DNA from: Trissonchulus latispiculum
Taxonomy: Eukaryota; Nematoda; Enoplea; Enoplida; Ironidae
Direction: 5' to 3'
Assembly (NCBI GenBank): GCA_030248195.1
Contig: JASAND010006629.1
Span: 30,832-94,831, forward strand
DNA length: 64,000 nucleotides
Shown: positions 52,299-61,006 of the stretch, piece after piece
How the letters are laid out: each line of letters begins with the position of its first letter
Numbering within the stretch: position 1 is the stretch's first letter
Program-made: the position numbers and the translations under genes
Notes under the pieces: model-generated
What the model saw: the letters and a program-made list of their open reading frames with translations, nothing else
Databases searched by the model: none
Told to the model about the DNA's origin: nothing

Positions 52299-52685
52299 TT
52301 AGCCATGAAAAAACGGATTTTTGAGCATTTCTGCTTCTAGCCTGTCTAGCATATTGTAGATGGGTTGAATACTTCTGCGATATCTTTTGTATTCACGTAG
52401 GTCCCTCATCTTATCCCTGACTGCATCAATTTCGTAGATATGAGGTCTTGGTGGTAATCCGCATTCACGTCTGATGAGATGTTCGTCGCCGTGACATAAC
52501 GTACCGTAGGCTTTACGAGAAACTTCCTCAATGGCAGTACGTGGGTCAGGACATTGTGAGCTTGTCCATGTCTTACTGCCTATAGTCATGACTGCAACAT
52601 AATGACCGGTAATCTCAATGCGAATAGGTGGACTTTGGCGCAGGGCCTTTTGTAACAGTTCGTTCAACAGGCTTCGGGCAGACAT
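52299..52685 (-). CDS. dsRBD-like 128-aa protein, left copy
   Basis: Residues about 4-63 follow the double-stranded-RNA-binding-domain order helix-strand-strand-strand-helix: SLLNELLQKAL, IRIEITG, YVAVMTIGSKTWTSSQCP, then the helix RTAIEEVSRKAYGTL. The canonical Lys-Lys motif at the start of the last helix is not conserved (DPRTAIEE), so RNA binding is uncertain. Residues 85-122 are a charged helical region (RDKMRDLREYKRYRRSIQPI). The ATG lies 6 nt after the TBP-like stop codon, implying a shared transcript or virus-like packing. Both copies encode the same protein, with three synonymous differences that I counted. Confidence 0.55.
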   Translation of the reverse strand: MSARSLLNELLQKALRQSPPIRIEITGHYVAVMTIGSKTWTSSQCPDPRTAIEEVSRKAYGTLCHGDEHLIRRECGLPPRPHIYEIDAVRDKMRDLREYKRYRRSIQPIYNMLDRLEAEMLKNPFFHG

Positions 52686-52691
52686 GATGCA

Positions 52692-53186
52692 CTAATGAAC
52701 TTTAAACCTTATCACCTTCTTATTAACTAAAGACCTTGCATCTGATAGGGCAGACTCACTTCGAGCACCAGTTAATATGACCTTGCCAGTGTGGAAAATG
52801 AGTGCAGTAACTTTGGCAATCTTACACGTGAGACCATTAAATAGCTCCGGTTCATAGCAAACTTGATGGGTATGCCTGATACTTTCATATAAATTCCTTA
52901 GGTCTATATACCTGCCAACTGAGAAGGATCCCACCAGGTTCACCACTTCGCCTTCGCGAAGAATACCGACATTAAGAGCGCCTGCTAGTTGACGAATACA
53001 CTGATTAGCTCGTTCGATTGATTTACATCCGAGGCAAACAAAACTACCACTGGTGAATAATTGGAAAGTCGCCTCCTCGTGTTTCAGACTACCGCCAATA
53101 AATCCACGATAGAGTCTAATGTTAGGAATGTTCGTTAAGTGAAGTTCCCTGTCAAAGCGTCCACTGAGAACAACATTAACAATCAT
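52692..53186 (-). CDS. TBP-like protein, left copy
   Basis: 164 residues: a core made only of the two TBP repeats (about 2-74 and 82-163), with no N-terminal tail. Repeat 2 is very close to eukaryotic TBP: YEPELFNGLTCKI followed by ALIFHTGKVILTGARSE. The DNA-intercalating Phe pair of repeat 2 is present (F116, F131). In repeat 1 the pair aligns as Y26 and F44. It probably binds a TATA-like promoter and recruits TFIIB/Pol II, or competes with host TBP. It is divergent from the host-type sequence in repeat 1 (LHLTNIPNIRLYRGFIGG). It starts 49 bp from the divergent 98-aa ORF. Confidence 0.85.
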   Translation of the reverse strand: MIVNVVLSGRFDRELHLTNIPNIRLYRGFIGGSLKHEEATFQLFTSGSFVCLGCKSIERANQCIRQLAGALNVGILREGEVVNLVGSFSVGRYIDLRNLYESIRHTHQVCYEPELFNGLTCKIAKVTALIFHTGKVILTGARSESALSDARSLVNKKVIRFKVH

Positions 53187-53235
53187 TGTTACCCCCTTGG
53201 TATCCTTATTAATATCACATCTCCCTCACTTATTA

Positions 53236-53532
53236 ATGTGGAACACTAAGGTATCACCCCACGTCTATAAAAAGCATGGTAGTAGGGCTAATACAAAGAC
53301 GGCATCTAAATTCTATGGTAATAAGAAGCGAATAGAGGTACTGTTAAAGTGCGCCGTACAAGATCCTGACTATGGCTACTGGTGCAAATTCCCAAGAAGG
53401 GCATTCCTTTTTAAACTATACGAAACTCCAATTGGTCAAAGGAGTTCCCTGTATAATCACAAGCCTTCTCATAAAATTTTTATTGTCTACGATTGTATTA
53501 GCGATTTTGTTGTCACAGCATACCCAGTGTAA
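53236..53532 (+). CDS. 98-aa ORF overlapping the membrane-protein gene, left copy
   Basis: Starts MWNTKVSPHVYKKHGSRANT and is basic (KKHG, GNKKRIEV). From 53372 on it overlaps the membrane-protein frame. It is open in both arms, but since the arms are so similar this is weak evidence. The alternative is that 53236-53371 is only 5' leader. Function unknown. Confidence 0.4.
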   Translation: MWNTKVSPHVYKKHGSRANTKTASKFYGNKKRIEVLLKCAVQDPDYGYWCKFPRRAFLFKLYETPIGQRSSLYNHKPSHKIFIVYDCISDFVVTAYPV

Positions 53533-53626
53533 GCTACCACCACTGAAGGATTCCGTTACGATAGACAATGCCATCTTTATTCATAATGGTTGGACTGAGC
53601 ACCTTGTATTACTTGTAAGTTTCTAG
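53372..53626 (+). pseudogene. Truncated membrane protein, left copy
   Basis: Same protein as the 149-aa right copy for about 76 residues, then TEHLVLLVSF and a TAG where the right copy has a His codon and continues. The arm homology fades at this point, so the Cys-rich ectodomain is lost. The membrane segment remains. Confidence 0.7.
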
Positions 53627-53670
53627 TTTCAGTCTATATTACGGATCCATCCATTTATAAAATTGTTGCT

Positions 53671-53772
53671 TTATGAGAGTGTGATCCATGCAGGTAGTTC
53701 ATATCGTCTGCATTTATTCTTGTGGTAGCGGCTGAGGCGGATCAGGCTCTGGAGTGCCTTATAGATACCCAT
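53671..53772 (-). CDS. Small basic 33-aa ORF in the palindrome centre
   Basis: Starts MGIYKALQSLIRLSRYHKNK and ends TAA at 53671-53673. It lies in the unpaired centre, 48 bp after the stop of the 149-aa membrane protein and on the same strand, so it fits the tight packing but is too short to support alone. It could also be the first exon of something disrupted. Confidence 0.3.
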   Translation of the reverse strand: MGIYKALQSLIRLSRYHKNKCRRYELPAWITLS

Positions 53773-53820
53773 GGTGCAATATATGGAATAGAGGTATTTA
53801 CACCAGTATCGTAGGCCTAC

Positions 53821-54270
53821 TTATTGACTATAGAGCTGGTATATCTGGTCTGCTGTAAAACTGACAGGACCAACAAAGCCACAAAGGACACGCTTATCTT
53901 GATCCAGGCAAAGAGTTGTCTCGTTATATGTGGATGTGTAAGGACACGGTATCGACCCGTTGATATAGACTGGGCATTGGAAGTTTAGACAATTGTAGAT
54001 GAATTGGCGGATCTCGTGAAAGCTATCAAGTGATACCTGGTGCTCAGTCCAACCATTATGAATAAAGATGGCATTGTCTACCGTGACGGAGTCCTTCAGT
54101 GGTGGTAGCTTACACTGGGTATGCTGTGACAACAAAATCGCTAATACAATCGTAGACAATAAAAATTTTATGAGAAGGCTTGTGATTATACAGGGAACTC
54201 CTTTGACCAATTGGAGTTTCGTATAGTTTAAAAAGGAATGCCCTTCTTGGGAATTTGCACCAGTAGCCAT
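53821..54270 (-). CDS. Single-pass membrane protein with Cys-rich ectodomain, right copy
   Basis: 149 residues. A 24-residue N-terminal part is followed by a hydrophobic segment (about 25-48, VPCIITSLLIKFLLSTIVLA). The remaining 100 residues carry six Cys (53, 94, 99, 109, 121, 130) and two N-glycosylation sequons (N104-GS, N116-ET). This is a type II arrangement like many virion envelope proteins; baculovirus-type PIF proteins have a comparable layout, but I see no diagnostic motif. Its C-terminal half lies in the unique centre of the palindrome. Confidence 0.65.
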   Translation of the reverse strand: MATGANSQEGHSFLNYTKLQLVKGVPCIITSLLIKFLLSTIVLAILLSQHTQCKLPPLKDSVTVDNAIFIHNGWTEHQVSLDSFHEIRQFIYNCLNFQCPVYINGSIPCPYTSTYNETTLCLDQDKRVLCGFVGPVSFTADQIYQLYSQ

Positions 54271-54406
54271 AGTCAGGATCTTGTACGGCGCACTTTAACA
54301 GTACCTCTATTCGCTTCTTATTACCATAGAATTTAGATGCCGTCTTTGTATTAGCCCTACTACCATGCTTTTTATAGACGTGGGGTGATACCTTAGTGTT
54401 CCACAT
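54110..54406 (-). CDS. 98-aa ORF overlapping the membrane-protein gene, right copy
   Basis: Same predicted 98-residue product as the left-arm ORF at 53236-53532. Overlaps the start of the 149-aa membrane protein in another frame. Function unknown; coding status unproven. Confidence 0.4.
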   Translation of the reverse strand: MWNTKVSPHVYKKHGSRANTKTASKFYGNKKRIEVLLKCAVQDPDYGYWCKFPRRAFLFKLYETPIGQRSSLYNHKPSHKIFIVYDCISDFVVTAYPV

Positions 54407-54455
54407 TAATAAGTGAGGGTGATGTGATATTAATAAGGATACCAAGGGGATAACA

Positions 54456-54950
54456 ATGATTGTTAATGTTGTTCTCAGTGGACGCTTTGACAGGGAACTT
54501 CACCTAACGAACATTCCTAACATTAGACTCTATCGTGGATTTATTGGCGGTAGTCTGAAACACGAAGAGGCAACTTTCCAATTATTCACTAGTGGTAGTT
54601 TTGTTTGCCTCGGATGTAAATCAATCGAACGAGCTAATCAGTGTATTCGTCAACTAGCAGGCGCTCTTAATGTCGGTATTCTTCGCGAAGGCGAAGTGGT
54701 GAACCTGGTGGGATCCTTCTCAGTTGGCAGGTATATAGACCTAAGGAATTTATATGAAAGTATCAGGCATACCCATCAAGTTTGCTATGAACCGGAGCTA
54801 TTTAATGGTCTCACGTGTAAGATTGCCGGGGTTACTGCACTCATCTTCCACACTGGCAAGGTCATATTAACTGGTGCTCGGAGTGAGTCTGCCCTATCAG
54901 ATGCAAGGTCTTTAGTTAATAAGAAGGTGATAAGGTTTAAAGTTCATTAG
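54456..54950 (+). CDS. TBP-like protein, right copy
   Basis: 164 residues, differing from the left copy at one position (KIAGVTAL instead of KIAKVTAL; an AAA-to-GGG codon change), while several codons differ only silently (for example GAG/GAA, GCG/GCA, ACC/ACT in the first repeat). Both repeats and the repeat 2 Phe pair are intact. It is followed after 6 nt by the dsRBD-like gene. Confidence 0.85.
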   Translation: MIVNVVLSGRFDRELHLTNIPNIRLYRGFIGGSLKHEEATFQLFTSGSFVCLGCKSIERANQCIRQLAGALNVGILREGEVVNLVGSFSVGRYIDLRNLYESIRHTHQVCYEPELFNGLTCKIAGVTALIFHTGKVILTGARSESALSDARSLVNKKVIRFKVH

Positions 54951-54956
54951 TGCATC

Positions 54957-55343
54957 ATGTCTGCCCGAAGCCTGTTGAACGAACTGTTACAAAAGGCCCT
55001 GCGCCAAAGTCCGCCTATTCGCATTGAGATTACCGGTCATTATGTTGCAGTCATGACTATAGGCAGTAAGACATGGACAAGCTCACAATGTCCTGACCCA
55101 CGTACTGCCATTGAGGAGGTGTCTCGTAAAGCCTACGGTACGTTATGTCACGGCGACGAACATCTCATCAGACGTGAATGCGGATTACCACCAAGACCTC
55201 ATATCTACGAAATTGATGCAGTCAGGGATAAGATGAGGGACCTACGTGAATACAAAAGATATCGCAGAAGTATTCAACCTATCTACAATATGCTAGACAG
55301 GCTAGAAGCAGAAATGCTCAAAAATCCGTTTTTTCATGGCTAA
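54957..55343 (+). CDS. dsRBD-like 128-aa protein, right copy
   Basis: Protein identical to the left copy (52299-52685). The nucleotide differences I found (GAA/GAG, GTT/GTG, CCC/CCT) are silent. Convergent with the right-arm CARD gene across a microsatellite spacer. Confidence 0.55.
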   Translation: MSARSLLNELLQKALRQSPPIRIEITGHYVAVMTIGSKTWTSSQCPDPRTAIEEVSRKAYGTLCHGDEHLIRRECGLPPRPHIYEIDAVRDKMRDLREYKRYRRSIQPIYNMLDRLEAEMLKNPFFHG

Positions 55344-55454
55344 CTGCCTACCTACCAACTAATGTTATCCGTAACATTTCGTTTACTGTATGCAATCAGT
55401 GTTATGCAATACTACAGTGTTATGCAATGGTTTACAGTAGTGTTATCTAATACC

Positions 55455-55457
<3 letters not shown>

Positions 55458-55515
<58 letters not shown>
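55458..55515. repeat. (TAA)n microsatellite
   Basis: Pure run expanded only in the right arm. Confidence 0.95.
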
Positions 55516-55516
<1 letters not shown>

Positions 55517-55673
55517 GTCAATGGTTTGCAGTGATTATGCAATACTACACTGTTATTCAATAATAATGGCTTACAGTGTTATGCAATAATAATAGTCAAT
55601 GGTTTACTGTACATGAGTAATGCCATATGAGTCAATAATAGTAATAATAATAGTCAATGGTGCTATGCAATTG

Positions 55674-56399
55674 TTAGTGTTCTTTACAGTCCTGGTGATT
55701 CCATGGGGATACGAACCATTCCGGCACATTCCATTGTTTCACCATAGAATTTCCAATCCACTCGATGAATACGACGGCACGGTTGTCGCATCCCAAGGGT
55801 CCAAGGGCCATCGCTGCGTCCAGTCTCGCTGCTTGTACTGTAGGGAAGGTGTCCTGGCTTTCTCTTAGCAAATATTTGCTCTTTGTGTAAATCTTCCACG
55901 TGACTCCTTTCTCCTTCGTTCCTCCTTCGAATAGTTTGGCCAAGTTGTACTGCTTCGACTTCACCAAGGCCTCGTGGAGCAGGGGCACGATATCTTTGCT
56001 CCGCTTTAGTCGCAGTAGGAGATCAAACACTCCATCGTATCTTGTTTCGGACTTGATGATATCTCGATAATCCGGGGTTATGCGCCGATGTTCAACCATG
56101 TAGTCTGCCACGGGCGCTGGATCCATTTCATCACAAAGAATAACCAAATTATCAATGATCTTCTCCACAGATGGTGAACCTGAAACATAAGTAATAATTT
56201 TCACACAACAAATAATGCTAATCTAAAAACTATGAAATGTTCAAACTGTAATATGTAATGTTTAAAATTGTAATGTGTTCAACTGCTAAAAATGTGACGA
56301 TCAAAATTTGAATGACTGAAAAAATACAACTACTCAAATGCAATCATTAAAAATACAACTTTTAAAAATGCTACAATTAAAAATCTTACCGGAATTCAT
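55674..56399 (-). CDS. CARD-domain protein, right copy (2 exons)
   Basis: Exon 1 is 56390-56399 (ATGAATTCCG, donor GTAAGA) and exon 2 is 55674-56179 (acceptor TTTCAG), giving 171 residues. Exon 1 is 9 nt shorter than in the left arm, so the protein starts MNSGSPSVEK with the frame kept. Against the left copy I see two further amino-acid changes (Gln to Lys, Val to Met) and about ten silent ones. The upstream in-frame ATG inside the intron would give an alternative start and is not favoured. Confidence 0.7.
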
Positions 56400-56619
56400 T
56401 GTCACGGTGATGTAAAATCTGGTGATTCAAATGTCAGTAAGGTGAATAAACCTGCCAAACTTACAATATATGTCTAAACTTTGCAGCATTCTTGTGCTAG
56501 GTTTCATAAAATAGGCTGTACACATATATCAATTTTGTATTGCCTTGTTCAGTTCATATCCTTGTTCATTAATTATTGAACAAAAGTTGTATTGTCCTTT
56601 TCTTTTAACTTTTAGTATA

Positions 56620-57010
56620 TTCCCAGTTTCACGTAATTGTTGTCACATTACACACAAATTTTCATAGTCACCTTTAATTATTATTAACTAATTAGTTAAC
56701 CTATAATCATCAACAGGTGACCGAAGTTAGTTCATTATTACTTTATTACACAGGCACCATAATTAACCAAATAGGTGTCAACAATCTTACGTAATTGGAG
56801 ACATAAAATTAAAATGACCCATTTTCAGCCATAGTCAACTTTCATAAATTATTACTAACTAATTAGTTAACTACTAAACAAAATTAGTTGACCGAAGTTA
56901 GTTCAACAGTTTGCTCTTTACGTTGACATAAAACTTATCACATAAAGTTTTCCCAATCTTGCGTAATTGGAGACATAAAAAAAGTATTGCCAATATTACG
57001 TAATTGGAGA
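56620..57010 (-). repeat. hr-like repeats, right arm
   Basis: Inverted counterpart of 50540-51095, with the CCAATTACG and GACCGAAGTTAGTTCA motifs; shorter, with indels. Confidence 0.8.
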
Positions 57011-57114
57011 CATAAAATTTTCATTTTCAACCAATATGTTTACGTCTTTAATTTCAATGAGACAGGTGCAATCAAACATAGGTAAGGCGAATTGGTAAGC
57101 TTTGGGAGACAGGT

Positions 57115-57550
57115 TTAAGTCCTCAGTATGCTAAAGATATGCTAACACTAGAAGGCAGCTAATAGGAGAGAAATTTTTACTTTTGACAGGTTTGAGTCCC
57201 AGTGTTAAATATATAGATTTTTGACAGCTTTGAGTCCTAGCAGCTAAGATATGCTAACACTAGAAAATTTTAAACAAGCAGGGGAGAAAGACTTTTGACA
57301 GGTTTGAGTCCTCAGTATGCTAAAGATATGCTAACACTAGAAGGCAGCTTTTGACAGGTGAGTAGTATGGAAAGATAAAAGTAGCTAGCAGGGAGAAGAC
57401 TTTTGACAGGTTTGAGTCCTCAGTATGCTAAAAATATGCTAACACTAGAAGGCTGCTAATAGGGAAAAAAATTTTAAGCAAGCAGGGAGAGAAAAGCTTT
57501 TGACAGGTTTGAGTCCTCAGTATGCTAAAGATATGCTAACATTAGAAGGC
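57115..57550 (-). repeat. Iteron-like subterminal repeats, right arm
   Basis: Four good copies (near 57121, 57311, 57418, 57516) and degenerate ones of GTATGCTAAAGATATGCTAA; fewer and more decayed than the nine on the left. Confidence 0.85.
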
Positions 57551-58153
57551 AGCTAGCAGGGAGAAAATTATAAATGAAGATATTTAAAGTGTATTCTGAA
57601 GTACGTAACTAACAATCTTGTCTTCTTTAAGTGTTTGTTACATGTCTTCCATTTCAAGGTTAATACAAAGGTCCAGATGTCATATAGAAGGAAATGCAGG
57701 AAAAGAAAATTTTAGTTATGAAAGGAAAATGGAAAAAAATTGTAGAAATATAGTTGGCATTTACAACCTTGAGCTGACAGGTAAGAACCGTCATTGACAA
57801 ATAGGTAAATAAAAGTTTGAAAAAAGTATGAAAATGTTACTTCATAATACTTAATTAGACCACTAATTAATAAACACTAATTAGGCAGGTAAACAAACTA
57901 TAGTCTAGCAAACTTAAAGTTAAATACGTAGGCAATATAGTCCAATAACACTGTGTTAAAAATTTAGTACAATGTTACAAAGCTTATCTAAGCTAAAGGC
58001 AAAATTGGCCAATAATGACCTTGAGAACATCTGCACCAACGGCTAGCATGATTAATGACCTTACCTGTATGATTAATGACCCTATTCGTCAAAGCCAGAA
58101 TGAAGCCAAAATACCTGTACAAAGAGGTCCCATCTGTCGGCTCCTATACTACT

Positions 58154-58735
58154 TAAGCATTAAATTATATGTAGATCTTTTTCCAACTCCAAACATCGAC
58201 AAAATTATATATAGGGTATCAAAAACACGGCACAGATAAATAGACACCACCACCTAAAAACTAGTTTTGATGTTATTTACATTTATGATTTGTGCTGTGC
58301 CGCGCATTTATTTTGCGAATGCAGATTATATAATCTTTTAAATGAATTCAAGCTTAATATATTAGTCTTAATCTTATGTCTCGATAGGAGAGATATTGAA
58401 GAAACACTTGTTCACTTTTTCGAAATTTTTAATTTTTTCGGTTTTTTGGAACCAATATCCCCCCAGCCACGCGAAAAAAATTGGTTCCGGGGTTTTGTAT
58501 ATATCTTGTGCTAACCCTGCCTGCGTTTAAATAAAAAAACATGATTACTTGGAACCGGCAGGATAGGGGATGGGAGGAAATAACAAAATTCTTGGTCATT
58601 TGGCAAACAAAATAAAAATAAGAACCAGGTAATTTGTGGCTGGTGCCTGGCGTGGATTGTTTAAATTCTGTTGGGTTGAAAAATATTTTAGTATGTCAGG
58701 AGGAAGTGTGTGTTTAATCAACTTATTTTATTTTT
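58154..58735. other. Spacer right of the palindromic element
   Basis: No gene seen. It does not pair with the left flank, which supports the element boundary at 58153. Confidence 0.45.
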
Positions 58736-58740
58736 TTAGG

Positions 58741-58835
58741 CATGGGCACGGGTAGTCGGGTACCCGACGGGTACCCGGGTACCCGAAAATTTTCGGGTAC
58801 CCGGGTCCTGCTTCGGGTACCCGATATCCAGTTAA
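58741..58835. repeat. GGGTACCC palindromic minisatellite
   Basis: Repeated CGGGTACCCG palindromes around a central CCGAAAATTTTCGG. A 30-bp unit ending AAAATTTGTAACCACCGAA is duplicated just downstream (58875-58940). Confidence 0.8.
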
Positions 58836-58960
58836 AACCGGATAAAACCGGATTAATCTGGGTCAAACAAAGAGAAATTTTTTGGCTCAGAAAATTTGTA
58901 ACCACCGAAAATTTTTGGCTAAGAAAATTTGTTACCACCGAAGACTTTCTAAGTATATAA

Positions 58961-59600
58961 ATTATAAAATTTATTATATATTATAAAACGATACTACAAC
59001 CGAAAAACGAAGTAATGGGAAGAGGAATTAGTCCTGGTATTTTTCAAACATTTTATAATTTTCTATTTTTAGTTTAGTTTTTAAAATACTAAATTTACCT
59101 TGCTCTAATAACTTTTTCTTTATTTAAACTCCTGTTAGAGCAATATGCAGAAGTCGATGAATTAATTAAAACTTAAAATTCACAAGATATAAACAAAACT
59201 GTTCGCATCAAATTAGTGACTTTTGCCACAGCTCTGCGTTGTTTTCTAAACTGTAAATAAAACAATACTAATTAATACCATTAGATGGTGTCAATGGTAA
59301 CTGAAATGATTTTGAAAGTTTAATGATTCTATTTAATGTCACATGGTCAATTCCAACGTTGAAAAAGTTCCTTCACTAATGCCCAACGCTCATTAAGTTT
59401 CAATTTTTGTCAACTTTAGCTGTTTCTAAACTGAATTCTGAGCTCAGAAAACGCTCCCAGATTGTTTGAACATCCATTAACCAAATGTTGAGCATACATA
59501 CGAGCATATTTTTGATGATTCTTTGGTATGCCCACGCCTATTATAGTGACTGAGAAAGTCTATAGTAGTAAAGGACGCGTAAAGCTTGTAGTTTTAGGGG
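58961..59600. other. AT-rich spacer
   Basis: Nothing recognised. Confidence 0.4.
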
Positions 59601-59790
59601 GGGAGGAGGGGGAGGGAGAGGCGCTGAGGCGCTGAGGCGCTGAGGTGCTGAGGCGCTGAGGTGCTGAGGCGCGGAGGCGCTGAGGGATTAGGGGGTGGAG
59701 GAGGGAGAGGCGCGGAGGCGCTAGGGGGTGGAGGAGGGAGAGGCGCGGAGGCGCTAGGGGGTGGAGGAGGGAGAGGCGCGGAGGCGCTCG
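59600..59790. repeat. GC-rich minisatellites (10-mer and 33-mer)
   Basis: GAGGCGCTGA decamers followed by three 33-bp units (period from the GGGGGTGGAG positions 59691, 59724, 59757). The Pro/Ala/Ser-rich frames on the minus strand come from the repeat. Confidence 0.9.
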
Positions 59791-59810
59791 AGCCGGCGCT
59801 GTAGCCGACC

Positions 59811-60720
59811 GGAACCACGGTCGACCCAAGCTTAAATTTAAAAATTGTCAATTTTCGCCGGGAAAACTTTATATAGGGGGTTTTCAGGGTCGTAGAATTC
59901 GAAAATCACATTAGTTTTTCTATCCTACGTAAGCTCCGTGCTCTATGTGACCCTTGCCCGGAACCACGGTCGACCCAATCTAAAATTGAAATTTGACCAT
60001 TTTCTCTGGAAAAACTTTTTATAGGGGTTTTTAGGGTCGTAGAATTCGAAAATGATATTTAAGTTGTCCTATCCTACGTAAGCTCCGTGCTCTATGTGAC
60101 CCTTGCCCGGAACCACGGTCGACCCAATCTTAAAATTGAAATTTGACCATTTTCTCTGGAAAAACTTTTTATAGGGGTTTTTAGGGTCGTAGAATTCGAA
60201 AATGATATTTAAGTTGTCCTATCCTAGGTAAGCTCCGTGCCCTGAGTGACCCTTGCCCGGAACCTTAGCTGACCCAAGCTTAAATTTAAAAATCGTCCAT
60301 TTTCTTTGGAAAAACTTTCTATAGGGGGTTTTCAGGGTCGTAGAATTCGAAAATCACATTAGTTTTCCTATCCTACGTAAGCTTCGTGCCCTGAGTGACC
60401 CTAGACCGGAACCTTAGCTGACCCAAGCTTAAATTTAAAAATCGTCCATTTTCTTTGGAAAAACTTTCTATAGGGGGTTTTCAGGGTCGTAGAATTCGAA
60501 AATCACATTAGTTTTCCTATCCTACGTAAGCTTCGTGCCCTGAGTGACCCTAGACCGGAACCTTAGCTGACCCAAGCTTAAATTTAAAAATTGTCCATTT
60601 TCTTTGGAAAAACTTTGTATAGGGGGTTTTCAGGGTCGTAGAATTCGAAAATCACATTAGTTTTCCTATTCTACGTAAGCTCCATGCTCTAGATGACCCT
60701 AGACCGGAACCTTAGCTGAT
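59811..60720. repeat. 149-bp tandem satellite, about six units
   Basis: GGAACC markers occur at 59811, 59960, 60109, 60259, 60408, 60557 and 60706, a period of 149-150 bp. Units share TCAGGGTCGTAGAATTCGAA and CCTACGTAAGCT. Two subtypes appear: the first copies have ACCACGGTCGACCC, later ones ACCTTAGCTGACCC. Confidence 0.93.
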
Positions 60721-60991
60721 CTATACCTAAAATTAAATCTGAAAAATTGTTCATTTTATCTGGCAAAAAGATCCAATATTGGCAGTTTTACGTGATCACA
60801 GGATATAAAATATGTGTGTAAAATATATAAAATATGGGCCCATAACCTATAGTTCATTCAGTTTGGGCTGACTTAGTTCCAAACAACAGCTTTTAGCGCT
60901 TGAATCTGGCAACACAGTTATGACTACTTCAACAAAACTGTTACAGGTAAAAGCACAAAACTCATGACATAAGTGGATATTTTTGCTAATA

Positions 60992-61006
60992 CTCCCACTT
61001 ATCCAC
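60992..61006 (-). promoter_or_regulatory. Polypurine tract of the copia element
   Basis: GTGGATAAGTGGGAG on the minus strand overlaps the pol stop codon (60999-61001). The 3' LTR would begin right after it; the usual TG start is not clear here (TATTAG), and the second LTR is outside the window. Confidence 0.55.

Larger units (their letters stand above)
49213..58153. mobile_element. 8.9-kb palindromic, virus-like element with duplicated gene set
   Basis: The outermost inverted sequence is AGTAGTATAGGAG (49213-49225) against CTCCTATACTACT (58141-58153). The left arm is about 49213-53626, the right arm about 54016-58153, with a roughly 390-bp unpaired centre. Each arm holds, from outside in: iteron-like repeats, hr-like repeats, a CARD gene reading inward, then a dsRBD-like gene and a TBP-like gene reading outward, then a divergent inward pair (98-aa ORF and membrane protein). 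No TSD, transposase, polymerase or capsid gene is seen. The compact gene layout suggests derivation from a nuclear dsDNA virus; nimaviruses are one known group annotated with a TBP-like gene. The virus link is inference. Confidence 0.7.

Noticed and set aside
53821..54270. Specific assignment of the 149-aa protein to a per os infectivity factor
   Set aside because: Only the general layout (membrane anchor and Cys-rich ectodomain) agrees; no diagnostic motif is visible.
49213..58153. Palindrome as a pure assembly or chimeric-read artefact
   Set aside because: The arms differ by many silent substitutions, indels and repeat numbers, which an artefactual fold-back would not show. Long-read confirmation would still be decisive.
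49200..58165. Target-site duplication around the palindromic element
   Set aside because: The flanks (ATCCGT on the left, TAAGCA on the right) do not match, so a transposon-type insertion is not demonstrated.
59560..59851. Pro/Ala/Ser-rich minus-strand ORFs
   Set aside because: They arise from the GC-rich 10-mer and 33-mer minisatellites.
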